Assembly: GCF_023347275.1 (NCBI RefSeq)
Contig: NZ_CP094468.1
Location: 806,001 to 870,000 of the forward strand
Direction of reading: 5' to 3'
From: Faecalibacterium sp. I3-3-89
GTDB taxonomy: Bacteria; Bacillota; Clostridia; Oscillospirales; Ruminococcaceae
Length of the DNA stretch: 64,000 nt
Position numbers and translations under genes: made by a program. Shown here in pieces: positions 1 to 9,949 of the stretch (within the stretch, counting starts at the first letter, position 1; every line of letters begins with the position of its first letter). The notes beneath the pieces are model-generated. The model was not told the origin of the DNA. It saw only the letters and a program-made list of their open reading frames with translations, and did not search any database.

Positions 1-1089
1 AAATACGCAAAGATGCGTCGTGGGGAATATCAGAGTGTCATCTGTCCTTACGGCTATCGCAAGAGTGCAGACGGACGTATGGAACCGGACGAGGATGTTG
101 CCCCGAATGTGCAGATGATATTTCAATGGGCGTCTGAAGGCAACACCGCAGCCGAGATCACAAGAAAATTGTATGCCATGAATATCCCCACCCCTGGGGA
201 ATATCGCAAACTTAAAGGCAAGGCCTATTACAATGTTTCCCGAACAAACGGCGTTTGGAGTACATCAACGGTTCTGCGTATTTTAGAAGATCAAAGATAT
301 ATCGGTACCTATGTAATTGGCAAGAGAAAGGTAAAAGAGATTGGCAGCCGACATACACAGTTAAAGGATGAAAGTGAGTGGTTCAAAATCCCGAACCATC
401 ATCCGGCTATTGTAAGTGTGGATCTATTTGAGAGAGCCAATGCTTCAATTAAGCGTTTCTCTCTGTCAAATAAAAAGCCGCGTGATTATCTGCTCCGTGG
501 TAAGGTATTCTGCGGATGCTGCGATCATGCAATGTCTCTACGAAATGGTGCGTGGTTTTATTGCCGTCATTCCGAGGTGGCTGAAACGCTTCCTTGTCAT
601 GGTGTGCGCATAAAGATGGCAGATCTGGAGCAGGTTGTATTTGAAACAATTCGGGCTCAAATGTGTCCGGCATTGGGAATTGATAGCAATAAGGATAAAT
701 TGGATTTGCAGACAGTCCAGCAGGCCGAACATGAAGAAAAACTCCGTTCTATTCAAGACAGCAAGCGGCATCTTTATGAGCAGTATGCACTCGGAGAGAT
801 TGATTTGGAAACCTATCGAACACGAAAAGCGGTTTATGACACGGAGCTGGTACAAGCCAAAAATGTTCATGCTGTCATTACTGCACAGACAAAGCAGATA
901 AAAAGTGATTATGAGATTAAGCTGAAACAACAGGAAATTGTTCAGGAAGTCGGAAACGCCAACATGCTGACAAAAGCTCTGATTGACCGGCTTATCAACA
1001 AAGTTTACGTCTTTCCAGGAGATAGGATTGAGATTGAATATGCAACACAGGATTTCTTAGAAACTAAGGAATCCGAAAAGGAGGTATAA
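1..1089 (+). CDS. Large serine recombinase, C-terminal part (5' end outside window)
   Basis: The reading frame is open from base 1, and the first in-frame ATG (13) is internal, so the catalytic resolvase domain lies to the left of the window. What remains is the recombinase domain (about the first 120 residues, with the typical RILEDQRYIGTYV segment), a zinc ribbon (CGCC near residue 170, then a Cys/His pair and a further Cys) and a coiled-coil C-terminal part (about 230-320). The ending IDRLINKVYVFPGDRIEIEY is characteristic of large serine recombinases of Tn4451/Tn5397-type elements. Such enzymes excise and insert DNA at short core sites. It ends about 100 bases before the helicase frame, whose normal 5' end seems replaced here, so this gene may belong to a separate small insertion in the ICE. 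Confidence 0.88.
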   Translation, partial: KYAKMRRGEYQSVICPYGYRKSADGRMEPDEDVAPNVQMIFQWASEGNTAAEITRKLYAMNIPTPGEYRKLKGKAYYNVSRTNGVWSTSTVLRILEDQRYIGTYVIGKRKVKEIGSRHTQLKDESEWFKIPNHHPAIVSVDLFERANASIKRFSLSNKKPRDYLLRGKVFCGCCDHAMSLRNGAWFYCRHSEVAETLPCHGVRIKMADLEQVVFETIRAQMCPALGIDSNKDKLDLQTVQQAEHEEKLRSIQDSKRHLYEQYALGEIDLETYRTRKAVYDTELVQAKNVHAVITAQTKQIKSDYEIKLKQQEIVQEVGNANMLTKALIDRLINKVYVFPGDRIEIEYATQDFLETKESEKEV

Positions 1090-1188
1090 CCGTGAACACC
1101 CATTTGAAACAGCTATGGGCAGCTATGAAGCTGCCCGAAAAACTTCAAAAAAAGTTATAAATTTTTTTGTCGTGGGCTTGACATACGG
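1090..1188 (+). other. Junction between recombinase and helicase, with 22-codon ORF and hairpin
   Basis: A GTG-initiated ORF of 22 codons (1092-1160) starts 3 bases after the recombinase stop. Inside it lies a perfect 8-bp inverted repeat (GGGCAGCT/AGCTGCCC, 1117-1136). The downstream helicase frame is closed by a TGA at 1126-1128 and offers no start before GTG 1189. The stretch therefore looks like a fusion boundary between two elements. I cannot tell whether the short ORF is expressed. Confidence 0.35.
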
Positions 1189-4100
1189 GTGGCGGAGAAG
1201 GTGGCAACGCAGCTCACGGGGAGCTGGCAGGAATGGGCAGGGTTTCTCACCACTGCTTCCCGCCTTTACAAGTACCCGTTCCATGAGCAGTTGATGATCT
1301 ACGCCCAGCGTCCGGACGCTACCGCCTGTGCAGAGTACGATTTGTGGAATGAAAAGATGGGACGGTATGTAAGGCGCGGCTCCAAGGGAATCGCTCTGGT
1401 GGACGATTCCGGGGACAGGCCCCGCCTGCGCTATGTTTTTGATATTTCCGACACCGGAACACGTGAACATTCCCGCACTCCCTGGCTGTGGCAGCTGGAG
1501 GAGCGCCATTTGGATTCGGTGCAGGCCATGCTGGAGCGCACCTATGATGTTTCCGGTGATGACCTTGCCGGACAGCTCACCGAGGTAGCCGGAAAACTGG
1601 CTGAGGAATACTGGACGGAGCATCAGCAGGACTTCTTCTATATCGTTGACGGTTCCTTTTTGGAGGAATATGATGAGTTTAACATCGGAGTACAGTTCAA
1701 GGCAGCAGCCACCGTCAGTATCACTTACGCTTTGATGTCCCGCTGTGGACTGGAGCCGGAACGCTACTTCGACCACGAAGATTTCATGGCGATCTTTGAT
1801 TTCAATACTCCGGCAACCATCGGAGCGCTGGGAACAGCGGTCAGCCAGATCAACCAGCAGGTGCTGCGGCAGATCGGCGTTACCGTCCGAAATGCAGAGC
1901 GCGAAGCCAACCAAGAAAGGAGCAAACAAGATGAACAATCCCATGACCTATATCCAGAACGGAGACTATCTGATTCCCGACCTGAAGCTGAGCCAGCAGC
2001 CGGAGAAACCCTTGGGCAAGTACGGAAGGATGAGGAAAACCTACCTGAAGGAACACCGTCCCATCCTCTACAACCAGATGCTGCTGAGCGAGAAGCTGTA
2101 CCCGCACCTTCTGGAGATCGACGAGACCGCCCAGAGCAGACTGGAGCAGATGATGCCCCAGCTGGCGAAGGAAGCGGGAGCCACCGAGGACCTGAAAGCC
2201 AGCGATCCCATGAAGTGGGTGGGGCTGATGAACACCTGCAAAGCTCAGGCCGAGGAGATCCTGATGGCGGAGCTTATCAACAGCTGACTCTAAACCTGTT
2301 CCTCTCCGAAGCGGAACAGATCCAATCCATAGATGAAGCAGAGAATGTAGCGCATACATCCTCTGCTTTTTCTTTTACCCAAAATGACATCGACCATGTG
2401 CTGCGTTTGGGCGGCAATACAGACCGTCAAAGGGAGCGTGTGGTTGCAGCCTTTGAAAAGCAGAAAACCACCGCTGAGATTGCCGAGATACTGAAAACGC
2501 TGTACCACGGCGGCAATGGCCTTGGCAGTGTGAGCGCATGGTATGCCGAGGATGGTATCCATCTTTCCCACGGGAAGTCTGTCCGTTATGACAGGTCTGC
2601 CCAGGTCATTTCCTGGGAGAGTGCCGCAGAGCGTATCGGGGAGCTTTTGGAAAGTGGTCAGTTTGCCTCCAATGTGGAGCTTGCAGAAGCGGCAGGCTAT
2701 GAACGCTCCCTCCTCTCGGAAAAGCTCTGGCATCTGTATCACGATCTCAGTGAGGACGCCAGAAAAGCCGGATATTTGTCCTGCCTGTCAGAGATCAAAG
2801 GCAATGGTTTCCCGGAGGAGACCCGCCGCCTGATGGAGCAGCTGAGTGAACCGGCTTTCCGCCAGACCCTCAAGGAAGAATACGCTGCCTTCTGGACTGC
2901 CTATCAGCAGGACCGTGACCTGTTGCGTTTTCACTATCATAGATCGAGGGAGATCTGGGAGAACCTGAAGGACCTTGACCTGCCCCGCAGGACCTTTTCT
3001 TCAGAGCTTTCCCAAGTGCCAACCGTCCAGCACTTTATTACCGAGGATGAGATCGACGCCGCCATGACCGGCGGAAGCAGTTTCGCCGGAGGAAAAGGCC
3101 GTATCTATGCGTTCTTCATGGAAAACCATACGGATAAGGAAAAAGTGAGATTCCTCAAAGACGAGTATGGCATTGGCGGACGCTCTCATGCCCTGTCCGG
3201 CGCAACACACAGCGGCGAAGATCACGACGGGAAAGGGTTGCACTATAAAAAGCAGGACTGCCCGGATGTTCACTTGAACTGGGAAAAGGTTGCCAAGCGC
3301 ATTACCTCTCTTGTCCAGAAAGGCCGCTATCTTACCGAACAGGAACAGGCGCAGTATGACAAAATCCAGGCTGAAAAGGAATTGGCAGAAGAAGATGCCA
3401 TCCAAGCCCAGCAGCCGGAGGTGGAGGAAGAAACGCCAAAGCCTACCCTTCGGGAGCAGTTTGAGCAGTATAAGACTGTGGTGACTGCCGCCATTTCCGA
3501 GGATGCCGCATACCGCAATGCCTGCGGGCATTCTGACCGTGAAAATGCTGTCATCGAGGGCAATGCCGCTGTGCGCCGTGCGGTCCTTGGTTCTAAGGAT
3601 ATGGAGCTGATTCGCCTCTATTCGGATGTGCCGGAGTTCCGACAGCGACTGCACCGGGAAGTGATCGACGAAACCTATCCAAAACTCCATGAACTTCTGC
3701 GCCCTCTTTCTCAGGAAGATATTGATACTGCCCTTTGTGCATGGAACGGCAATATCGAGAGTAAACACGCTGTTGCCCGCTATATGAAAGACCATGCAAG
3801 AGAAAAAGATACCGCCGCATGGCTGGCTCAGGAATACGGCGGCAGTAACAGCAACAGCCTGTTCGTTGTCCGTGCCGGCAGCCCGGAGGAAACGCAGCTG
3901 CCCTGGCCGAAGGTACAGCGCCGGATTGCCCAGCTCATTCAGGAGGACCGGTTCTATACCGAAGAAGAACAGAACCGTTTTGACGACATCGACCCAATCG
4001 CCATCCGGGAAGCTCTGGAAGAAAGAGGGATCGTCAACGGCCAGGTGGCAGACCCGGAAAAACTGGACAATGATCCGTTTATCCAACAGGTGATGTCGGA

Positions 4101-7100
4101 TGTAGAGCAGATCGCAGCTGCTGAGACAGAGCAGACTTCCGAAGTTGCTATTTCCGATGAGGAATATGATGCAGTTCGCCGCCCAATTCCGCAAAGAACC
4201 TCCTATGACCCAGCCACCCCGGTCTATGCCGTGGGCAATACCGTGTATATCGAGGATGACGCCTATCAGATCACCGAGCTGCGGGAGGACACCGTACAGC
4301 TTCTGCCCACCGGGATGGTATATCCCATCTACCGGGCAGAGCGCAAAGAACAGTTCGAGCAGCTGCTTCGGGCAGACCGCCGCAATGCTTACTATACCGA
4401 GTTTCTTCCTACTGACCCGGACAAGGCAGATCAGGACTTGCGGGATGTATTGGCTCATGGACTGATGGATGAAGCGGATAAAAAGCAGATTTCCACGCTG
4501 CTGCAATCCGGCAGGAGCAACAGCGAGATCGCCTACTGGCTGAGCAGAGCCTATTCCGGTGAGATTGAGACACTGAATCTGGAGACCGGCGATATTGCCG
4601 ATTACCGTACCACGGCACAGGGCATAGAACTGGAAGTCATGGATGCAGAGGAAAAGCGTCTGGCTATGCTGTATTTCCACTGGGATGAGGTTGCGCCTTT
4701 GCTGCGCGGGATGTATGCCCGTCAGCAGGATGGTTTTGGACAGGAACAGCCCCAACCGGCTACCGAATCCCCGACCTTCCATTCCGAGACCATGGCCGTC
4801 TATCCGGGCGATAAGAACAATCTGCCTTATGATGTGGTGGTGGAACGACTGCATATCGAGGAGCCGGAGCCACCAGCCCCTGTGACTGAGCCGGAGAAAA
4901 TCTTTGAGGAAGTGTTGGATGAACACCCGGTTTCCATTCAGGTCAATGGCCAGTGGCAGACCTTTCCCAATGCCAAAGCTGCCGAGGAAGCATCTTATGA
5001 GGAATACAAGGCTAACCTGCACCGCAATGCAAAAAACTTCCGCATTACCGATGAGCATTTGGGCGAAGGCGGTCCGAAAGCCAAGTTCCAGGCAAATGTC
5101 AATGCGATTCGTTTGCTGAAAGAGCTGGAAGCTGCCGGACAGCAGGCAAGCCCCGAACAGCAGGAGGTCCTTTCTCGATATGTGGGCTGGGGCGGTCTCT
5201 CTGATGCGTTTGAGCCGGAGAAACCGGTATGGGCTTTAGAGTATGCCCAGCTAAAAGAACTGCTGACCCCGGAGGAATATGCCGCCGCCAGAAGCTCTAC
5301 CCTCAACGCCCATTACACCAGCCCTACGGTCATTCAGGCCATCTATGAAGCGGTGGACCGTATGGGATTTGAAACCGGAAATATTCTGGAGCCATCTATG
5401 GGTGTGGGCAATTTCTTCGGTATGTTGCCGGAGGAAATGCGAAACAGCCGTTTGTACGGTGTGGAGCTGGACCCGGTTTCCGGGCGTATCGCAAAGCAGC
5501 TCTATCCCAAGGCGGACATCACAGTAGGCGGCTTTGAGACCACTGACAGGCGTGACTTCTTTGACCTTGCCGTCGGCAATGTGCCTTTCGGTCAGTATCA
5601 GGTCAACGACAAAACTTACAACAAGTTAAACTTTAGTATTCACAACTACTTTTTCGCAAAAGCGTTAGATCAGGTGCGTCCCGGCGGTGTGGTGGCTTTT
5701 GTGACCTCCCGCTATACCATGGATGCCAAGGATTCCACCGTGCGCCGCTATCTTGCCCAGCGTGCCGAGCTGCTGGAAGCTATCCGTCTGCCTAATGACG
5801 CGTTCAAAAAGAATGCCGGTGCCGAGGTGGTATCGGACATCATCTTTCTCCAAAAGCGGGACCGCCCGCTGGACATCGTGCCGGAATGGACCCAGACCGG
5901 ACAGACGGAGGACGGGTTTGCCATCAACCGGTATTTTATCGACCACCCGGAAATGGTGCTGGGCAGACAGGAGCCGGTAAGCACTGCTCATGGTATGGAT
6001 TACACCGTGAACCCTATCGAGGGACTGGAGCTTTCCGACCAGCTGCATGATGCTGTGAAGTACATTCATGGCACTTATCAGGAGGCAGAGCTGCCGGAGC
6101 TGGGCGAGGGCGAAGCCATTGACACCTCCATTCCTGCTGACCCCAATGTGAAGAACTATTCCTATGCCATTGTAGACGGGCAGGTGTACTATCGGGAAAA
6201 CAGCCGCATGGTGCGCCCTGACCTCAACGCCACCGCCGAAGCCCGCGTGAAAGGTCTTGTGGGACTGCGTGATTGTGTGCAGGAACTGATCGACCTTCAG
6301 ATGGATGCAGCGGTTCCGGACAGCACCATTACCCAAAAGCAGGCGGAACTGAACAGCCTCTATGACAGCTTTTCTGCCAAATACGGTCTCATCAATGACC
6401 GTGCAAATCGGCTGGCCTATGCAGACGATTCTTCCTATTACCTGCTCTGTGCGCTGGAAGTCATCGACGAGGACGGAAAGCTGGAGCGCAAGGCGGATAT
6501 GTTCACCAAACGGACCATCAAGCCCCATCAGGCGGTGGCTGTGGTGGATACGGCAAGTGAAGCACTGGCGGTGTCTATCTCGGAAAAAGCCTGCGTGGAT
6601 ATGGGCTATATGAGCCAGCTTACCGGAAAAACAAAAGAAGAACTGGCCGGAGAACTGCAAGGCGTGATCTTCCGTGTGCCGGGACAGCTGGAACAGGACG
6701 GCACACCCCATTATGTGACTGCTGATGAATACCTTTCCGGCAATGTACGCCGCAAACTGCGTCAGGCGCAGCGGGCGGCACAGCAGGACCCTTCTTTTGC
6801 AGTCAATGTGGAAGCTCTTACCGCCGCCCAGCCCAAAGACCTGGATGCGTCGGAAATTGAGGTGCGTCTGGGCGCTACCTGGATTGACAAGGAGTACATC
6901 CAGCAGTTTATGTACGAGACCTTCAACACCCCGTTTTATCTCCAGCGCAGCATTGAGGTCAACTATTCCTCCTTTACTGCTGAATGGCAGATCAAGGGGA
7001 AATCTTCTGTATCCTACAACGATGTGGCAGCTTATACCACCTACGGAACCAGCCGCGCCAACGCCTACAAGATTCTGGAGGATTCCTTAAACCTGCGGGA

Positions 7101-9948
7101 TGTCCGTATCTATGACACCATAGAGGACGCAGACGGAAAAGAGCGCCGCGTACTAAACGCCAAGGAGACCACTCTGGCTGCCCAAAAACAGCAGGCGATC
7201 CGGGAAGCCTTTAGGGACTGGATCTGGAGAGACCCGGAGCGCCGCCAGACTTTGGTGCGCCAGTATAACGAAGAAATGAACTCTACCCGTCCCCGCGAGT
7301 ATGATGGCAGCCATATCACTTTTGGCGGCATGAACCCGGCCATTACCCTGCGGGAACACCAGAAAAGTGCCATCGCCCATGTGCTGTATGGCGGAAATAC
7401 CCTGCTGGCACACGAAGTAGGCGCGGGCAAAACCTTTGAGATGGTGGCCGCTGCGATGGAAGCCAAACGCCTGGGCTTGTGCCAGAAATCTCTCTTTGTG
7501 GTTCCCAACCACCTGACTGAGCAGTGGGCATCGGAGTTTCTGCGCCTCTATCCTTCTGCCAACATCTTAGTCACAACCAAAAAGGACTTTGAGACCCATA
7601 ACCGCAAGAAGTTCTGCGCCCGTATTGCGACCGGTGACTACGACGCCATCATCATGGGACACAGCCAGTTTGAGCGTATCCCCATCAGCCGGGAGCGTCA
7701 GGAACGGCTTCTCTATGAGCAGATCGACGAGATCACCGAGGGTATCGCAGAGGTGCAGGCCAGCGGCGGCGAGCGTTTTACCGTCAAGCAGCTGGAACGT
7801 ACCAGAAAGTCTCTGGAAGCCAGACTGGAAAAGCTGCAAGCCGAGGGGCGAAAAGATGATGTGGTAACTTTTGAGCAGCTGGGTGTGGACCGTTTGTTTG
7901 TGGACGAGGCCCACAACTACAAGAACCTGTTTTTATACACAAAAATGCGGAATGTGGCTGGTCTTTCCACATCGGACGCGCAGAAATCCTCCGATATGTT
8001 TGCCAAGTGCCGCTATATGGATGAGATCACCGGAAACCGTGGCGTGATCTTTGCCACCGGCACACCGGTCAGCAACTCCATGACCGAGCTTTACACCATG
8101 CAGCGTTATCTTCAATATGAACGCCTGCAAGAACTGAACATGACCCACTTCGACTGCTGGGCTTCCCGATTTGGGGAGACCGTCACAGCATTGGAGCTGG
8201 CACCGGAAGGCACCGGCTACCGGGCAAGAACGAGATTCAGCAAGTTCTTTAACTTGCCTGAGCTGATGAACCTGTTCAAAGAAGTGGCCGACATTAAGAC
8301 TGCCGATCAGTTAAATCTCCCTACCCCGGAAGTGGAGTACCACAACATCGTGGCGCAACCCACCGAACATCAGCAGGAAATGGTCAAGGCTCTTTCGGAG
8401 CGCGCATCGCTGGTACACAGCGGAACCGTTGACCCGTCCCAGGATAATATGCTCAAGATTACCTCGGATGGCCGCAAGCTGGGGCTTGACCAGAGAATCG
8501 TCAACCAGATGCTACCGGATGAACCCGGAACAAAGGTCAATCAGTGCGTGGACAACATCATGCAGATCTGGCGGGATGGCAAAGCTGACAAGCTGACCCA
8601 GCTGGTGTTCTGCGACATTTCTACACCGCAGGCAAAAGCTCCTGCAAGCAAGGCGGCGAAAACGCTGGATAATCCACTGCTTCACGCATTGGAAGGCTCT
8701 GTGCCTCTGCCGGAGCAGGAACCGGTCTTTACGGTATATGACGATATTCGTCAGAAACTCATTGCTCAGGGAATGCCTGCCGACCAGATCGCTTTTATCC
8801 ATGAAGCCAATACCGAAGTGAGGAAAAAGGAGCTGTTCTCTAAAGTCCGTACCGGTCAGGTTCGTGTCCTTTTGGGCAGCACCGCCAAGATGGGCGCAGG
8901 CACCAATGTGCAGGACCGTCTGGTGGCACTTCATGACCTGGACTGTCCGTGGAGACCGGGAGACCTTGCCCAGCGCAAGGGCCGTATCGAGCGCCAGGGC
9001 AACCAGAATCCTCTTGTCCATGTGTACCGCTATGTGACCGAAGGAACCTTTGACGCATACCTTTGGCAGACGGTGGAGAATAAGCAAAAATTTATCAGCC
9101 AGATCATGACTTCTAAATCGCCGGTGCGTTCCTGCGATGATGTGGATGAAACCGCCCTGAGTTTTGCCGAGATCAAGGCTCTGTGTGCCGGAGATCCCCG
9201 TATCAAGGAGCGTATGGATTTGGATGTGGAGGTATCCCGCCTGAAACTGATGAAAGCCGACCACCAGAGCAAGCAATATCGTCTGGAGGACCAGCTGCTC
9301 AAATACTTCCCGGAGGAGATTGAAAAGCACAAAGGTTTTATCAAGGGCTTTGAATCCGATCTGGAGGTTTTGGCAGCGCACCCACACCCAGAGGATGGCT
9401 TTGCCGGTATGGAGATTCGTGGAGACCTGCTGACCGATAAGGAGAACGCTGGTGCAGCTCTTTTGGATGCCTGCAAGGAGGTCAAAACCTCCAATCCGGT
9501 GCAGATCGGCAACTACCGGGGCTATGCCATATCCGTGGAATTTTCCGCTTGGAAACAGGAGTATACGCTCCTGCTGAAAGGACAGATGACCCACCGGGCA
9601 ACCCTTGGTACAGACCCTCGCGGAAATCTTACCCGTATCGACAATGCCCTCGCCCAGATGCCCCAGCGTCTGGAGGCGGCAAAGGCCCAGCTGGATAACC
9701 TCTATCAGCAGCAGGCTGCCGCAAAGGAGGAAGTCGGAAAGCCATTCCTTTATGAAGAAGAACTGCGAAGCAAAAATGCCCGTCTGGTGGAGCTGGATAC
9801 TTTGCTCAACATCGACGGAAAGGGACAGGCACACGCCGAGGCTGTTGTTGCCAAAAGCACACGGACTTCGGTGCTGGACAGCCTGAAGCGTCCGGCGACG
9901 CCCCGCAGTACAGACAAGAAACCAAAACAGCATGAGGAGGTGCGATAA
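1189..9948 (+). CDS. Giant DNA methylase-SNF2-like helicase fusion of Tn1549-type ICEs
   Basis: This 2919-residue protein carries four divergent copies of a roughly 90-120-residue module in its N-terminal half (about 395-492, 616-719, 839-926 and 1085-1179). Next is an N6-adenine methylase-like domain with ILEPSMGVGNFF near residue 1398 and a degenerate NPPF-type motif, GNVPFGQ, near 1463. The helicase has Walker A (HEVGAGKT near 2073), VDEAH near 2237, and a C-terminal lobe with GAGTNVQDR and QRKGRIERQGN (about 2565-2604). The family is a hallmark of Tn1549-like conjugative elements. A role in protecting or processing the transferred DNA is often assumed but is inference. The GTG start lacks a good ribosome-binding site, and the natural first residues appear lost upstream. 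Residues about 248-365 are low-complexity and overlap tnpV. Confidence 0.9.
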   Translation: MAEKVATQLTGSWQEWAGFLTTASRLYKYPFHEQLMIYAQRPDATACAEYDLWNEKMGRYVRRGSKGIALVDDSGDRPRLRYVFDISDTGTREHSRTPWLWQLEERHLDSVQAMLERTYDVSGDDLAGQLTEVAGKLAEEYWTEHQQDFFYIVDGSFLEEYDEFNIGVQFKAAATVSITYALMSRCGLEPERYFDHEDFMAIFDFNTPATIGALGTAVSQINQQVLRQIGVTVRNAEREANQERSKQDEQSHDLYPERRLSDSRPEAEPAAGETLGQVRKDEENLPEGTPSHPLQPDAAEREAVPAPSGDRRDRPEQTGADDAPAGEGSGSHRGPESQRSHEVGGADEHLQSSGRGDPDGGAYQQLTLNLFLSEAEQIQSIDEAENVAHTSSAFSFTQNDIDHVLRLGGNTDRQRERVVAAFEKQKTTAEIAEILKTLYHGGNGLGSVSAWYAEDGIHLSHGKSVRYDRSAQVISWESAAERIGELLESGQFASNVELAEAAGYERSLLSEKLWHLYHDLSEDARKAGYLSCLSEIKGNGFPEETRRLMEQLSEPAFRQTLKEEYAAFWTAYQQDRDLLRFHYHRSREIWENLKDLDLPRRTFSSELSQVPTVQHFITEDEIDAAMTGGSSFAGGKGRIYAFFMENHTDKEKVRFLKDEYGIGGRSHALSGATHSGEDHDGKGLHYKKQDCPDVHLNWEKVAKRITSLVQKGRYLTEQEQAQYDKIQAEKELAEEDAIQAQQPEVEEETPKPTLREQFEQYKTVVTAAISEDAAYRNACGHSDRENAVIEGNAAVRRAVLGSKDMELIRLYSDVPEFRQRLHREVIDETYPKLHELLRPLSQEDIDTALCAWNGNIESKHAVARYMKDHAREKDTAAWLAQEYGGSNSNSLFVVRAGSPEETQLPWPKVQRRIAQLIQEDRFYTEEEQNRFDDIDPIAIREALEERGIVNGQVADPEKLDNDPFIQQVMSDVEQIAAAETEQTSEVAISDEEYDAVRRPIPQRTSYDPATPVYAVGNTVYIEDDAYQITELREDTVQLLPTGMVYPIYRAERKEQFEQLLRADRRNAYYTEFLPTDPDKADQDLRDVLAHGLMDEADKKQISTLLQSGRSNSEIAYWLSRAYSGEIETLNLETGDIADYRTTAQGIELEVMDAEEKRLAMLYFHWDEVAPLLRGMYARQQDGFGQEQPQPATESPTFHSETMAVYPGDKNNLPYDVVVERLHIEEPEPPAPVTEPEKIFEEVLDEHPVSIQVNGQWQTFPNAKAAEEASYEEYKANLHRNAKNFRITDEHLGEGGPKAKFQANVNAIRLLKELEAAGQQASPEQQEVLSRYVGWGGLSDAFEPEKPVWALEYAQLKELLTPEEYAAARSSTLNAHYTSPTVIQAIYEAVDRMGFETGNILEPSMGVGNFFGMLPEEMRNSRLYGVELDPVSGRIAKQLYPKADITVGGFETTDRRDFFDLAVGNVPFGQYQVNDKTYNKLNFSIHNYFFAKALDQVRPGGVVAFVTSRYTMDAKDSTVRRYLAQRAELLEAIRLPNDAFKKNAGAEVVSDIIFLQKRDRPLDIVPEWTQTGQTEDGFAINRYFIDHPEMVLGRQEPVSTAHGMDYTVNPIEGLELSDQLHDAVKYIHGTYQEAELPELGEGEAIDTSIPADPNVKNYSYAIVDGQVYYRENSRMVRPDLNATAEARVKGLVGLRDCVQELIDLQMDAAVPDSTITQKQAELNSLYDSFSAKYGLINDRANRLAYADDSSYYLLCALEVIDEDGKLERKADMFTKRTIKPHQAVAVVDTASEALAVSISEKACVDMGYMSQLTGKTKEELAGELQGVIFRVPGQLEQDGTPHYVTADEYLSGNVRRKLRQAQRAAQQDPSFAVNVEALTAAQPKDLDASEIEVRLGATWIDKEYIQQFMYETFNTPFYLQRSIEVNYSSFTAEWQIKGKSSVSYNDVAAYTTYGTSRANAYKILEDSLNLRDVRIYDTIEDADGKERRVLNAKETTLAAQKQQAIREAFRDWIWRDPERRQTLVRQYNEEMNSTRPREYDGSHITFGGMNPAITLREHQKSAIAHVLYGGNTLLAHEVGAGKTFEMVAAAMEAKRLGLCQKSLFVVPNHLTEQWASEFLRLYPSANILVTTKKDFETHNRKKFCARIATGDYDAIIMGHSQFERIPISRERQERLLYEQIDEITEGIAEVQASGGERFTVKQLERTRKSLEARLEKLQAEGRKDDVVTFEQLGVDRLFVDEAHNYKNLFLYTKMRNVAGLSTSDAQKSSDMFAKCRYMDEITGNRGVIFATGTPVSNSMTELYTMQRYLQYERLQELNMTHFDCWASRFGETVTALELAPEGTGYRARTRFSKFFNLPELMNLFKEVADIKTADQLNLPTPEVEYHNIVAQPTEHQQEMVKALSERASLVHSGTVDPSQDNMLKITSDGRKLGLDQRIVNQMLPDEPGTKVNQCVDNIMQIWRDGKADKLTQLVFCDISTPQAKAPASKAAKTLDNPLLHALEGSVPLPEQEPVFTVYDDIRQKLIAQGMPADQIAFIHEANTEVRKKELFSKVRTGQVRVLLGSTAKMGAGTNVQDRLVALHDLDCPWRPGDLAQRKGRIERQGNQNPLVHVYRYVTEGTFDAYLWQTVENKQKFISQIMTSKSPVRSCDDVDETALSFAEIKALCAGDPRIKERMDLDVEVSRLKLMKADHQSKQYRLEDQLLKYFPEEIEKHKGFIKGFESDLEVLAAHPHPEDGFAGMEIRGDLLTDKENAGAALLDACKEVKTSNPVQIGNYRGYAISVEFSAWKQEYTLLLKGQMTHRATLGTDPRGNLTRIDNALAQMPQRLEAAKAQLDNLYQQQAAAKEEVGKPFLYEEELRSKNARLVELDTLLNIDGKGQAHAEAVVAKSTRTSVLDSLKRPATPRSTDKKPKQHEEVR
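1931..2287 (+). CDS. tnpV: TnpV family protein, nested in another frame of the helicase gene
   Basis: This 118-residue protein has the TnpV landmarks: a GDYL.PDL start, GKYGRMRKTYLKEHR, a central LLEIDE segment and the MKWVGLMNTCKAQAEEI tail. Length fits the family, known from Tn4451-type elements and of unproven function. It starts at ATG 1931 behind a good ribosome-binding site (AAAGGAG, about 1916-1922). It lies wholly inside the methylase-helicase ORF, one frame ahead. The overlapped part of the helicase is a proline-, glutamate- and glycine-rich stretch that looks disordered, which makes dual coding plausible. Recognition of the family is firm; expression is not shown. Confidence 0.8.
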   Translation: MNNPMTYIQNGDYLIPDLKLSQQPEKPLGKYGRMRKTYLKEHRPILYNQMLLSEKLYPHLLEIDETAQSRLEQMMPQLAKEAGATEDLKASDPMKWVGLMNTCKAQAEEILMAELINS

Positions 9949-9949
9949 C

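Noticed and set aside
3001..5058. 685-codon minus-strand ORF
   Set aside because: It lies opposite the helicase gene, has no ribosome-binding site and reads as antisense of conserved modules.
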